64,000 nucleotides of DNA from an uncultured Solobacterium sp. (lineage in GTDB: Bacteria > Bacillota_I > Bacilli_A > Erysipelotrichales > Erysipelotrichaceae): assembly GCA_900552125.1 (NCBI GenBank), contig URYK01000013.1, positions 1 to 64,000 on the forward strand, given 5' to 3'. A program made the position numbers and the translations under genes. The notes beneath the pieces are model-generated. The model made no database searches. It worked only from the letters and a program-made list of their open reading frames with translations, and was not told the DNA's origin. Of this stretch, positions 35,347 to 44,152 are shown one piece after another (position 1 is the stretch's first letter; every line of letters begins with the position of its first letter).

Positions 35347-35808
35347 ATGAGTCTAGGACATAGTTTATTTCAAGCAAGGAAGAAATGTGGCTTATCACAA
35401 GAAACAGTTGCAGAAAAACTAGGAGTAAGCAGACAGACAATTTCTAAATGGGAGACAGATGAGACTATTCCAGATATTTATCAATCAAAGAAAATGGCAA
35501 TGCTGTATAAAGTAAGTTTAGATGAATTAATTGATTATGACGTAGATGTAAAAGAAATACAGGAAATGATTGATAAAACGAAGGAAGAAGTAGAGGAAAA
35601 AATCAATTGGACAAATGTCTGGGGTAAAAAATATCCAATCCTGATATCTTATCAGAAAGAAGTCAATGCTGAATATTATGCACAAACCATAAGTGATTTA
35701 CTAGATCAATTGAAGCAGGAATATCACTATAATGAACAAGATGCGATGTTAGTATTAAAAGATATATTATATCAGGTATGGAAATATCGAAAGAAAAACA
35801 ATAAATAG
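35347..35808 (+). CDS. XRE-family transcriptional regulator
   Basis: An N-terminal Cro/C1 helix-turn-helix (about residues 7-60; LSQETVAEKLGVSRQTISKW) is followed by a helical C-terminal region of about 90 residues with no known domain. DNA targets unknown. AAGGAG lies ten bases before the ATG. It is the first gene after sigF, with its own AT-rich promoter region and a downstream terminator, so it is probably monocistronic. Confidence 0.88.
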   Translation: MSLGHSLFQARKKCGLSQETVAEKLGVSRQTISKWETDETIPDIYQSKKMAMLYKVSLDELIDYDVDVKEIQEMIDKTKEEVEEKINWTNVWGKKYPILISYQKEVNAEYYAQTISDLLDQLKQEYHYNEQDAMLVLKDILYQVWKYRKKNNK

Positions 35809-35814
35809 ATATAA

Positions 35815-35839
35815 TGTAGCTTCATTCAGCTGCATTTTT
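35815..35839 (+). terminator. Terminator of the XRE regulator gene
   Basis: TGTAGCT and AGCTGCA pair (one wobble) around TCATTC, followed by five T. Confidence 0.7.
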
Positions 35840-35913
35840 AATATATCAGATATCATTAAATCTAACAGTTTATAGACAATTATCAAAGAAATATTAACCT
35901 TTCATAGGCGTTC

Positions 35914-35942
35914 TTGTGCATAATATCGAAATATGGTATAAT
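35914..35942 (+). promoter_or_regulatory. Promoter of the GNAT gene
   Basis: TTGTGC (35914-35919), 17 bases, TATAAT (35937-35942), 29 bases before the start codon. Confidence 0.75.
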
Positions 35943-35970
35943 ATCGTTTCGAAAGATAGGATGTGTTAAT

Positions 35971-36618
35971 ATGCCCCTTTCCAAATTTCATGTAATGAGT
36001 GATGATGAAATAGCATCTCTGCATTTAGAATTGGCAGATAATTATTTTAATTATGAACTATACAAGACTGCTTTTGAAGATGATGATAAAAGGAAACAAG
36101 CATTAGAATACATGTTTCGTCACTTCATAAAAGCAATTAAGCCATACTGTTATTTTCTAATGGATCGTAAAGAAACAGCGAGTGTTATGGTGGTATGGGA
36201 TTCCACCTTGGAAAGACCAATTAAATATCATTTACAGCTTTTATGGATGAATCTGAAGATATTTCCTATGCTGTTTCAGCTTCATTCAATAAAAACTATG
36301 AAACATGTAATATCCTGTTGGGATTTATTTACTAGCAGATGGAGATATGAGTTCGTAAAGCATGATTATTTACATCTTGAATTATTTTTCACAAAAAAGG
36401 ATAAACGAGGACAGGGTATAGGCAGTGAAATGTTAATGGCATTAGTGGAATATGCGGAGATAGTTGGAAAGGATTTGACTGTTGAGGTGCATCATAAAGA
36501 ATACATACCCTTATGTAAGCGAGCAGGTTTTCATTTAATGAGCGAAATATCTCATTCTGATTATGAGCTTCATCAATATAATTTTATGAAGAAATGTAAA
36601 GGAAAGGAAAAGGAATAA
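35971..36618 (+). CDS. GNAT-family N-acetyltransferase
   Basis: Acetyl-CoA-dependent transferase of unknown substrate, 215 residues. The C-terminal half holds the GNAT core: beta4 YLHLELFFTKKDKRGQGIGSEM with the acetyl-CoA loop (RGQGIG, about residues 150-155), then LVEYAEIVGKDLTVEV. The N-terminal 100 residues are helical and less typical. AGGATG precedes the ATG at 35971; an upstream extension to 35914 would run through the promoter. Followed after one base by an unknown gene, probably an operon. Confidence 0.85.
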   Translation: MPLSKFHVMSDDEIASLHLELADNYFNYELYKTAFEDDDKRKQALEYMFRHFIKAIKPYCYFLMDRKETASVMVVWDSTLERPIKYHLQLLWMNLKIFPMLFQLHSIKTMKHVISCWDLFTSRWRYEFVKHDYLHLELFFTKKDKRGQGIGSEMLMALVEYAEIVGKDLTVEVHHKEYIPLCKRAGFHLMSEISHSDYELHQYNFMKKCKGKEKE

Positions 36619-36619
36619 T

Positions 36620-37672
36620 ATGAATAATAAACATCGTGTTCAGAATTTTTGGAAATATTTTTTGACCGTACAGGAAGAACTGGAAATTTCTTTAAAAGAA
36701 GGTAATCGTCATGAATATGAACATATTTTACAGGATTTGAATAGCCGTCTAGCAACAGTATGTGGCTGTAAGATAGAAGTTGAGATGAGTGAGACGGGAT
36801 TCTTTGAGATGACATTTGCGACTGGAGGAGATAAAACTGCCCAGTTATGCAGTGCATTATTGAAAAAAGATGCCCCAAAACAGTTAAGTGAAAATTGGAT
36901 CATCAACGCCTTTCGTCCACCATTAAGTGAAAAAGCAATGCATAGTTATGTCGATATTAAAGGTAAACATGTTTCTGGTGCTGACTTTAAGGTTTATTAT
37001 ACAATTGAAGAGGAGTCTAAAACTTTAGCATTAGAGATTTATTGTGAGGCTTTAAAAGAGTTAAATGAAACACAGAAGGAACAGATTACTGCTTATATGT
37101 TAGAGCTATTCATTGGAGAATTAGAATTTGAAGCACGTATTTCTAGTGTGAAGATTCTTGATGAACCTAGCACAAATGAAAATGTATGTCTGTTACCTAA
37201 TTTATATGAAGATTTATGTGATATCATTGTTGATAACGATTGGGTAGAATATCATGATCCATTATCTATATACATGGCTTATAAACTAGATGAAAAACCG
37301 GTAAGTGAGACATTGCGTAAAGATATGAAATTAATTGTTACTACAAATCCTCAATTACAGGAAGAAGTTCTAAATAAGGAATATATGACTTGTAAGGATT
37401 TTGCGGATAAGGGTGGAGAATACGGCTATCTTTATTATGAAAAATTATATGAGGATGAAAAAGAAGCTTTAGTACGTCAGCAATTAGAAAAGGAAATCAA
37501 TGATTTGTTGTATCCGATGTCAATCGCAAGAACAATGGGAGGAGCTATTGGTATTTATTACTCTTATATTGATGTAGCCATTTTTGATATTGACGGCTTT
37601 AAGATTGCTTTAGAGAAATTAAATGAAAAATTGAAATTTAAGATTTACTATCATCCATTTTTAGAAGCTTAA
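36620..37672 (+). CDS. Unrecognised cytoplasmic protein (350 residues)
   Basis: No family recognised. It is soluble, acidic, rich in Glu, Leu and Lys, and has no signal peptide, membrane helix or cysteine-pair motif. The N-terminal part (about 1-180) and C-terminal part (about 200-350) look like separate alpha/beta domains. The C-terminal end reads GGAIGIYYSYIDVAIFDID before an amphipathic helix. GGAAAAGGA precedes the start. It forms a two-gene unit with the GNAT protein and ends in a terminator before sigK. Confidence 0.82.
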   Translation: MNNKHRVQNFWKYFLTVQEELEISLKEGNRHEYEHILQDLNSRLATVCGCKIEVEMSETGFFEMTFATGGDKTAQLCSALLKKDAPKQLSENWIINAFRPPLSEKAMHSYVDIKGKHVSGADFKVYYTIEEESKTLALEIYCEALKELNETQKEQITAYMLELFIGELEFEARISSVKILDEPSTNENVCLLPNLYEDLCDIIVDNDWVEYHDPLSIYMAYKLDEKPVSETLRKDMKLIVTTNPQLQEEVLNKEYMTCKDFADKGGEYGYLYYEKLYEDEKEALVRQQLEKEINDLLYPMSIARTMGGAIGIYYSYIDVAIFDIDGFKIALEKLNEKLKFKIYYHPFLEA

Positions 37673-37699
37673 CATGTGTTTGATACGCATGTTTTTTTT
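37671..37699 (+). terminator. Terminator upstream of sigK
   Basis: AACATGTG and CGCATGTT pair (one wobble) around TTTGATA, followed by a T-run (37692-37699). Confidence 0.8.
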
Positions 37700-37753
37700 C
37701 TTTAATAAACATAGTTCTCTGAAATCTTTCATAGACTATATTAGGTGATAGAA

Positions 37754-38473
37754 ATGTTTACAACATTAATCGAAGTTTTATCTAATGTATTTTGTTATGT
37801 AGGTTTTATTCGGAGTAATACTTTTCTTCAGCCTTTGAATTCAGAAGATGAAGCAGCCTGTATAGCTTTATTGAAAGATAAAGATGAAGAATCCAGAAAT
37901 AAGCTAATTGAACATAATCTGCGTCTGGTAGCTCATATCGTAAAGAAATACGATATAAAAAAAGAGCAAGTGGAGGATTTAATCAGTATAGGTACAATAG
38001 GATTAATTAAGGCAGTAGATTCCTTTAAGCCTGAAAAAGGGCATAAACTAACAACTTATGCATCAAGATGTATTGAGAATGAAATATTAATGTATTTGAG
38101 AAGCAGTAAGAATTATTTTCAGAATGTATCTTTGAATGACCCTATCGCAACAGATAAAGATGGCAGTGAAATTACATTGATTGATGCGATTGCTTCACCG
38201 GAAGATAGTACGGTCATTGATGAAATGATGAAAAAAGATCGTATTGCTCGATTGAAAGAATATATTCATATTTTAGATGAACGAGAAATGGAAATCATCA
38301 CAAAACGATTTGGCTTATATGGAGAAGAAGAGAAAACGCAAAGAGAAATTGCAAGACAGCTTCATATATCAAGGTCATATGTTTCGCGTATTGAAAAAAG
38401 AGCATTTATGAAGCTCTATCGTGAATTTCAAAAAGAAGAGAAAAGGAAAGAACGTAGTTTAAAGTCATCATAA
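37754..38473 (+). CDS. sigK: Mother-cell sigma factor SigK precursor (pro-sigma-K), uninterrupted
   Basis: Late mother-cell sigma factor of sporulation. The N-terminus (FTTLIEVLSNVFCYVGFIRS) is a hydrophobic pro-sequence, followed by NTFLQPLNSEDE as in Bacillus pro-sigma-K. Region 2 shows NLRLVAHIVKKYD, EDLISIGTIGLIKAVDSF and TTYASRCIENEILMYLR. Region 4 shows DEREMEIITKRFGLYG and TQREIARQLHISRSYVSRIE. The gene is continuous, with no skin-type interruption. AGGTGA supports ATG 37754 rather than the GTG at 37745. A membrane protease of the SpoIVFB type would be needed for activation and is not in the window. Confidence 0.95.
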   Translation: MFTTLIEVLSNVFCYVGFIRSNTFLQPLNSEDEAACIALLKDKDEESRNKLIEHNLRLVAHIVKKYDIKKEQVEDLISIGTIGLIKAVDSFKPEKGHKLTTYASRCIENEILMYLRSSKNYFQNVSLNDPIATDKDGSEITLIDAIASPEDSTVIDEMMKKDRIARLKEYIHILDEREMEIITKRFGLYGEEEKTQREIARQLHISRSYVSRIEKRAFMKLYREFQKEEKRKERSLKSS

Positions 38474-38474
38474 A

Positions 38475-38497
38475 AAAAGCCAATATGGCTTTTATTT
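38475..38497. terminator. Bidirectional terminator between sigK and the M42 peptidase gene
   Basis: AAAAGCCA and TGGCTTTT form an eight-base-pair stem around ATA, flanked by further A and T. Confidence 0.8.
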
Positions 38498-39536
38498 ATG
38501 CTTCTAATAGATAAGCGTATAGTAATTGCGCTGTTTGTACAATACTAGAGATATGACAGCGTTCCATTCCATGAGAGGCGAAACATCCCATTCCAAATGC
38601 AGCTGCATATACATTGTTTCCAGCCCGAATTGCGGCACTGGCATCAGTACCATAATGGTAGAATACATCGACACTATAATCAATATTATGTAGTTTTGCC
38701 AATTGGATAAGACGAGTAGTTAATGCACGATCATATGGAGTATAGTTATCCTTAGCACATATACTTACTTTTGTTTCGCTTCCATTATAGTCTGGTCCAA
38801 TAAGACCAATGTCTAAAGCTATGTATTCACTGACTTCACTTGGAAGGTAAGCTCCACCATGTCCGATTTCTTCATATAAAGGAAAGGCGAATAATGTTGT
38901 ATATTTTGGCTTTCTTCCTGTTTTCTTTAGATCTTCTAACACTGCAAATACAGCCGCAACTGCTGCTTTATCATCAATAAAGCGCGATTTAATGAATCCG
39001 CTCTTCGTGAAGTGATAATCAGGATCAATAGAAATGATGTCTCCATGTTCAATTCCTAAAGCACGTACTTCTTCAGCTGATGAAACTAATTCATCAAGCA
39101 CAACCATCATATTTGCTTCTTCACGAACTGCGCTTCTTGCTTCATCAAATACATGAGTAGAATGAGCTGTACATGCAATCAAGCCAGTATAGTAAGAACC
39201 ATCACGTGTATGAATTTTAACACTACAGCCTTCAAGGTTATTATAGTTGATGCCTCCTAAATTTCTTAGTGCCAATGTACCGTTATCATTAATATGACGT
39301 ACCATTAAACCAATGGTATCAAGATGAGCTCCTATACATATACATTTACTAGTATCGCTTCCTTCTACACGAATATAAGCAGTACGTTTTCGATCATAGC
39401 TAATTGTATATCCAAATCGCTCAGCTAATTGTTCCATCAATGGATGAATTTCATCATAATAACTAACAGGACTAGGTGTTTCTATTAGTGTTCTAGTTAT
39501 CTCTTCAATTGTTTTTTCATTTACATGATAAGTCAT
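38496..39536 (-). CDS. M42-family metallo-aminopeptidase
   Basis: Cytoplasmic dodecameric-type di-metal aminopeptidase (PepA/FrvX/YsdC group). Metal ligands and catalytic residues: H in IGAHLDTIG (about residue 70), D in KSRFIDDKAA (about 182), EE in PLYEEIGHGG (about 220-221), D in IALDIG (about 243) and H in GCFASHGMER (about 327). Length 346. Substrate preference is not readable. The promoter region upstream is AT-rich. Single-gene unit convergent with sigK. Confidence 0.92.
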   Translation of the reverse strand: MTYHVNEKTIEEITRTLIETPSPVSYYDEIHPLMEQLAERFGYTISYDRKRTAYIRVEGSDTSKCICIGAHLDTIGLMVRHINDNGTLALRNLGGINYNNLEGCSVKIHTRDGSYYTGLIACTAHSTHVFDEARSAVREEANMMVVLDELVSSAEEVRALGIEHGDIISIDPDYHFTKSGFIKSRFIDDKAAVAAVFAVLEDLKKTGRKPKYTTLFAFPLYEEIGHGGAYLPSEVSEYIALDIGLIGPDYNGSETKVSICAKDNYTPYDRALTTRLIQLAKLHNIDYSVDVFYHYGTDASAAIRAGNNVYAAAFGMGCFASHGMERCHISSIVQTAQLLYAYLLEA

Positions 39537-39754
39537 AAATCTACTTTCTCCTCTCTTTCTTGTTATATTTTATCAAAAAATGAAAGTATTTACAAACCAA
39601 ATCAAAAATGAAAATAAGATACTTAAGATTTTCATAATTTTATTTACAATAGTGGATTTGTACTTGTACGTCTGCTATATTAAATAGTAGAGATAGCTAT
39701 TTATATTTATAAATACGAAAGGAGGAAAAGGCAGCATATTCAATATAAACTAGC

Positions 39755-40648
39755 ATGAAATATGTGTCATTAGATATGAAGAAAATAATACGGTTTCTCA
39801 GTGTAATCATCATTATCACTGCAGTAGGACTCTTAGGAGGCGGAGTTCTACAGGATGGCGAAATAAAGGAAGGACAAAAAATAACAGATGTAGAAGAAAA
39901 TATTATTGGAAATACTTTATCTGATGTGATAGTAAATTATTTGAATAAACAAGATATTGATCAAAATAAAATTGCGATTTACGTACAAAGTCTAACTTCA
40001 GATGAATCTTATATCCTAAACCCTGATACTGATTTTTTTGCGGCTAGCGTTTACAAACTCCCCTTAGCAATGATATATTATGAAAATGCTTATAAAGGTA
40101 AAATTGATTTATCAGACTCACTTCAATATTTAGAAAATCACTATGAAGAAGGTGGCCCAGTAGCAAAAGATTTTAAAATAAATTCATGGATTCCAATTTC
40201 TACATTGTTGCATCATATGATTGTGAATTCTGATAATACAGCTGCTCATATTTTATTTGAAAATCTTGGTGGATGGCTAAATTATCGTGAATTAAGTGCT
40301 GCTTATTCTCAACATGAGCTAAATGCATCATTTTATACATATGACAATATATTAACAGCTCGATATATGAATGATGTATTATCTTATTTATATGAACATC
40401 AGAATATTTTTTCATCATTGATAAATGATTTATACAATGCGATGCCTAATAGTTATTTGAATCTTAAAATTCCTTTATTAACAGCACAGAAATATGGTGA
40501 TTATGGTAATGCGCAAAATGCTAGTGGTCTTGTTTTAGATGGTGAACCTTACAGCATTGTTATCTTTACAGATTTAGGAAGTAAGGGGAAAGAAGTGATT
40601 GGTGAGATTAATTATTTATGTTATATGTTTTTTCAGGAATCTAATTAA
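39755..40648 (+). CDS. Class A beta-lactamase-fold serine hydrolase, membrane-anchored
   Basis: An N-terminal membrane helix (about residues 12-30) precedes a beta-lactamase2 fold. SxxK is seen in ASVYKLP (about 97) and SDN in VNSDNTAA (about 155). The KTG position reads QKYGDYG, lacking the usual KTG. It may be a diverged penicillin-recognising enzyme or cell-wall hydrolase rather than a resistance enzyme. The nearest strong ribosome site, AAAGGAGG, is 29 bases upstream of the ATG at 39755, with an in-frame stop between. An internal ATG at 39776 is another option. Confidence 0.75.
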   Translation: MKYVSLDMKKIIRFLSVIIIITAVGLLGGGVLQDGEIKEGQKITDVEENIIGNTLSDVIVNYLNKQDIDQNKIAIYVQSLTSDESYILNPDTDFFAASVYKLPLAMIYYENAYKGKIDLSDSLQYLENHYEEGGPVAKDFKINSWIPISTLLHHMIVNSDNTAAHILFENLGGWLNYRELSAAYSQHELNASFYTYDNILTARYMNDVLSYLYEHQNIFSSLINDLYNAMPNSYLNLKIPLLTAQKYGDYGNAQNASGLVLDGEPYSIVIFTDLGSKGKEVIGEINYLCYMFFQESN

Positions 40649-40655
40649 ACAAAAT

Positions 40656-40692
40656 GAGCTTAATCATGGTAATAATTATCGTGGTTAAGCTC
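40656..40692. terminator. Long inverted repeat between convergent genes
   Basis: GAGCTTAATCATGGTAAT and ATTATCGTGGTTAAGCTC pair over about 18 positions with a few wobbles. No long T-run is adjacent, but T-rich sequence follows. It probably ends transcription from both sides. Confidence 0.65.
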
Positions 40693-40711
40693 TATTGTAT
40701 GTTTTGTAGTT

Positions 40712-41038
40712 TTATTTTTTATTCTTCAAGCCAAAGATGCTACCATTATATTTTCTTATATAATAGATACAAGTCAATAATCCAATAGCTAAAGGAATCA
40801 TACAAATATAATCTGTCCAATAAACATTAGGATATAGGCTATCTAATAATGCTTTACAGAAAACGGCAATCACAATAAATACTAGCCCTAATCCAACTTT
40901 CTTACAGAAAATAGGGATGTCTTTGATTGAAACATTTTTATAATGATAACTATGAAGCAGGCCTATTTGTTTCTTATAACCTATGAGGTAAGCCAATATT
41001 AGTAGTAATATACCAATAGTGATTGTTACTATAAACAT
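40712..41038 (-). CDS. Small membrane protein, DUF3784-like
   Basis: 108 residues with three hydrophobic segments (about 2-20, 45-63, 75-92) and a conserved-looking loop YKKQIGLLHSYHYKNVSIKD between the first two. That arrangement resembles the DUF3784 group of unknown function; the assignment is tentative. GGAGG nine bases before the ATG at 41038 sets the start. Single gene. Confidence 0.7.
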   Translation of the reverse strand: MFIVTITIGILLLILAYLIGYKKQIGLLHSYHYKNVSIKDIPIFCKKVGLGLVFIVIAVFCKALLDSLYPNVYWTDYICMIPLAIGLLTCIYYIRKYNGSIFGLKNKK

Positions 41039-41225
41039 ATTTAATTCCTCCATTATCTAATATATCTTTATTTAATTACATTATATGGCTATAAAAATAT
41101 TTTAGTGTATACACAAACCATTAGTATTAAAGAGAAAAAAGAAATATAAAAAGAGAATTATGTTTTAAGAGCAGATAAAATATGATAAAATAGTTGTGCT
41201 TTGAATGAACAATAGGAGAGTGTCT

Positions 41226-41750
41226 ATGATTCAGTTATTTACTCCCGACTATTATATACATAGCTTTACTGCTTTGCGTCCAAAATATTTAAAGGAACAC
41301 GGTATAAAGCTATTGGCATGTGATATTGACAATACCTTGGTTGCCCATGATGAACAGCTTCCTGATGAGCTGGTTATTCAGTTCATAGAGGAAATGCGAA
41401 ACGAAGGGATTCAGATTGTTTTTATTAGTAACAATGTTGAGGAAAGAGTGAAACGGTTTGCGGATTATTTTGCGGCTGATTTTTATTCTTTCGCAATGAA
41501 GCCTTTGCCGATTACTTATCGAAAGCTGTTAAGACGATATCATGTACAGAAAAAAGAGGTTGCTGTTTTAGGTGATCAATTGCTGACGGATATATTAGGA
41601 GCAAATTTTATGGGGCTTCATACGATACTTACAGCGCCTAGAGTCACGAGGGATTTGTCATTCACAAAAGTAAACCGAATAATAGAATCAGTTATATTTA
41701 AGCTGCTGAAAGTTACAAAGCGGCTACGTAAAGGAGAATATGATGCGTAA
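41226..41750 (+). CDS. yqeG: YqeG-family HAD phosphatase
   Basis: HAD hydrolase (IIIA subfamily) of 174 residues. Motif I DIDNTLVAHD (about residues 31-40), motif II ISNN (about 69) and motif III/IV AVLGDQLLTDILGA (about 110) are intact. The substrate is unknown. The start at 41226 follows AGGAG. It overlaps yqeH, opening the conserved yqeG-yqeH ribosome-assembly cluster. Confidence 0.93.
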   Translation: MIQLFTPDYYIHSFTALRPKYLKEHGIKLLACDIDNTLVAHDEQLPDELVIQFIEEMRNEGIQIVFISNNVEERVKRFADYFAADFYSFAMKPLPITYRKLLRRYHVQKKEVAVLGDQLLTDILGANFMGLHTILTAPRVTRDLSFTKVNRIIESVIFKLLKVTKRLRKGEYDA

Positions 41751-42825
41751 AATATGTAAAGGATGCGGTGTTGTATTACAGAATACAGATAAAACCGCAA
41801 TTGGCTACACGCCAAAATTAGAGGCAGACTACTGCCAGCGATGTTTTCGAATTCGACATTATGATGATGTAGTCATCAGCATGAAACAAGGTATTAATAG
41901 TGATGATGTACTAAAGAAAATCAATGAAACAGATGCATTGATCGTATGGGTTGTAGATTTGTTTGATTTCGAGGCTAGTATACTTCCAGGAATCAATCGT
42001 CATTTGATTGGGAAAGATATACTAATGGTCGCAACAAAACGAGATCTTTTACCTGCAACTTTAGGCAATGAAAAACTATCTCAATTCTTATTGCGCAGAT
42101 TAAAAGATGAAGGAATTGTTGTTCAGGGAATTGTTGTCTGTGGTGATTTAGCTCAGCATGCAAAAAGTGATGATAATGCGAGTGTAGATGAGGTAAAACA
42201 TGCGATTTCTTATTATCGTAAAGGACGTGATGTAGTCGTAATGGGAATGGCAAATGCTGGTAAAAGCACTTTGTTAAATGCTATGTGTGATCATGTTGAC
42301 CTAACAACTTCTCGTCATCCAGGGACTACACTTGATTTCAATGAAATAGAAATGGATGGTTATCGTTTGTATGATACTCCAGGTCTTACAAGAATGGACT
42401 CTTTATTGACACATGTAGATGATAAACTATTAAAAACAGTAATACCATTACGACCATTAAAGGCAAGAGGCTATCAGTTAAGAGAAAATCAGTCATTAGC
42501 TTTAGGAGGTCTGGTGCGTTTAGATTTAATAGGCTGTGAACAGGTTAGCTGTGTTGCTTACTTCTCAGAACGTTTAAAGCTCCATCGAGGTAAACAAGAA
42601 AAAGCAGATGAATTATGGGCACAGCACTATGATGAATTATTATCACCGGTAATAGGTGAAAGAGAACATATGAAAAAATATTCTTATGGTAAATTAGGCA
42701 ACAATCAAAAGATTGATGTTGTAATCCATGGATTAGGCTGGTTTTGCATCAGCGGTAAATTAGAGCAGATTCAGGTATATGTACCTGAACAAGGAAATGT
42801 AACATTTAGAAAGGCGATGATTTAA
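41743..42825 (+). CDS. yqeH: Circularly permuted ribosome-biogenesis GTPase YqeH
   Basis: Needed for 30S subunit assembly. An N-terminal treble-clef zinc finger CKGCG...CQRCF (about residues 4-31) is followed by a permuted G domain: G4 ATKRDLLP (about 97) comes before G1 GMANAGKSTLLNA (about 168) and G3 YDTPGL (about 209). A C-terminal RNA-binding-like domain follows. Length 360. AAGGAG lies six bases before the ATG at 41743; an ATG at 41740 also exists. The stop overlaps yhbY by one base. Confidence 0.96.
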   Translation: MRKICKGCGVVLQNTDKTAIGYTPKLEADYCQRCFRIRHYDDVVISMKQGINSDDVLKKINETDALIVWVVDLFDFEASILPGINRHLIGKDILMVATKRDLLPATLGNEKLSQFLLRRLKDEGIVVQGIVVCGDLAQHAKSDDNASVDEVKHAISYYRKGRDVVVMGMANAGKSTLLNAMCDHVDLTTSRHPGTTLDFNEIEMDGYRLYDTPGLTRMDSLLTHVDDKLLKTVIPLRPLKARGYQLRENQSLALGGLVRLDLIGCEQVSCVAYFSERLKLHRGKQEKADELWAQHYDELLSPVIGEREHMKKYSYGKLGNNQKIDVVIHGLGWFCISGKLEQIQVYVPEQGNVTFRKAMI

Positions 42826-43109
42826 TGTTAAGCGGAAAACAAAAAAGTGAATTACGTGCATTGGCACAGACAAGAAAACCTTTATTTCAGATTGGCAAAG
42901 ATGCTATCAGTGAAAATTTAATTAAAACGATTTCTGATTCTTTAGAGGCTCATGAATTAGTGAAAGTATCATTACTTAAAACATGTGCTATTACAGCTAA
43001 TGAAGCAGCAATTACGATCAGTGCGGAAACACAGAGTGAAATTGTACAAGTAATAGGGCGTACATTTACTTTGTATCGTCGCAGCAAGAAAAATAAATTG
43101 GGGCTATAA
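42825..43109 (+). CDS. yhbY: CRM-domain RNA-binding protein YhbY
   Basis: 94-residue KH-like CRM protein associated with pre-50S ribosomes. KQKSELRALAQTRKPLFQIG and the GK-type loop, then ELVKVSLLKTC and VIGRTFTLYRRSKKN, match the YhbY pattern. It overlaps yqeH by one base. In Bacillus aroE usually lies between yqeH and yhbY; it is absent here. Confidence 0.95.
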   Translation: MLSGKQKSELRALAQTRKPLFQIGKDAISENLIKTISDSLEAHELVKVSLLKTCAITANEAAITISAETQSEIVQVIGRTFTLYRRSKKNKLGL

Positions 43110-43110
43110 T

Positions 43111-44142
43111 ATGCGCATTGCAATATTAGGAGGAGCTTTTGATCCGATTCATAAAGGACATTTGCAAATCGCAAAAGTCGCATTAAAAAAGCTTTCAATT
43201 GATGAAGTATGGTTTATGCCTAGTACAGAGACACCTCTTAAACCATCGCAGATAGCATGTTTTCAGGATCGCTGTGCTATGATTCAAGCAGCTATCCGTC
43301 CATATCGTCATATGAAATTATGTACACTAGAACAGGAATTAGGCGGCATATCTTATACGATAGAGACTGTAAAATATCTACAGAAGCAATATCCTATGCA
43401 TACTTTTTGCTGGCTGATCGGAGATGATCAGGCATTACAGTTTGATAAATGGAAAGCTAGTGAAGAACTAAAAAAACGAATTCCTTTCTATGTCTTTTCC
43501 AGAGAAAAAGAAGATATCGTACTTCCAGATGGATTACATAAGGTTTCCATGGATTTATTAGAAATTTCCAGTAAGGAAATTCGCCGTGGTTATAAGCTTC
43601 ATCTTGTGCCTAAAAGTGTGCGTATATATATGGGAAAGCACTACTTGTATCTTGAAGGTATGGTAAGAGAACGTATGAGTGAGAAACGTTTTGCACACAG
43701 TGTATCAGTAGCAAAACTCTGTGTAGAGCTTGCTCGTGCACATCATTTAGATGAACAAATCGCTTATGCTATGGGAATCATGCATGATGTATGCAAAGAA
43801 ATGCCATATGCAAAAGCAAGAATATGGATTGAAAATAATGAACCTGCATATTTAAGTGAAGCACCAGCTATATGGCATGGTTATATAGGTGCAGATGTTT
43901 GTAAGAAAAAATTCTTTATTCAGGATCATCGAATACCTGAAGCAATTTATCATCACGTGAAAGGCAGAAATAAAACAGATTATGATCGTATTTTATTCAT
44001 TGCGGATAAATTAGATCCTTCTCGTGGTTATGATTCAAGTAAAGAAATTGAAATAAGCATGAAAGACTTAAAAGAAGGTTTTATGATTGTAAAAAAACAG
44101 CAAGAAGCATATTTAAAAAAAGATGGAACTATTTCATCATAA
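43111..44142 (+). CDS. nadD: Fused nicotinate-nucleotide adenylyltransferase / YqeK HD hydrolase
   Basis: One continuous frame of 343 residues. The NadD half (about 1-185) has GGAFDPIHKGHLQIA (HxGH), a CWLIGDDQALQFDKW segment and ISSKEIRRGY (ISSTxIR type). The YqeK half (about 190-343) has the HD-domain landmarks RFAHSV, GIMHDVCKEM, WHGYIGADV, YHHVKGR and FIADKLDPSRG. YqeK proteins hydrolyse Ap4A symmetrically. In Bacillus these are two adjacent genes. There is no stop, start or ribosome site between the halves. The fused form couples NAD synthesis with dinucleotide removal. Confidence 0.93.
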   Translation: MRIAILGGAFDPIHKGHLQIAKVALKKLSIDEVWFMPSTETPLKPSQIACFQDRCAMIQAAIRPYRHMKLCTLEQELGGISYTIETVKYLQKQYPMHTFCWLIGDDQALQFDKWKASEELKKRIPFYVFSREKEDIVLPDGLHKVSMDLLEISSKEIRRGYKLHLVPKSVRIYMGKHYLYLEGMVRERMSEKRFAHSVSVAKLCVELARAHHLDEQIAYAMGIMHDVCKEMPYAKARIWIENNEPAYLSEAPAIWHGYIGADVCKKKFFIQDHRIPEAIYHHVKGRNKTDYDRILFIADKLDPSRGYDSSKEIEISMKDLKEGFMIVKKQQEAYLKKDGTISS

Positions 44143-44152
44143 AGGAGAGTAT

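Noticed and set aside
37730..37738. CATAGACTA before sigK, matching the sigma-K/E -10 pattern
   Set aside because: No -35 at the right spacing, and the implied start site would fall on the ribosome-binding site.
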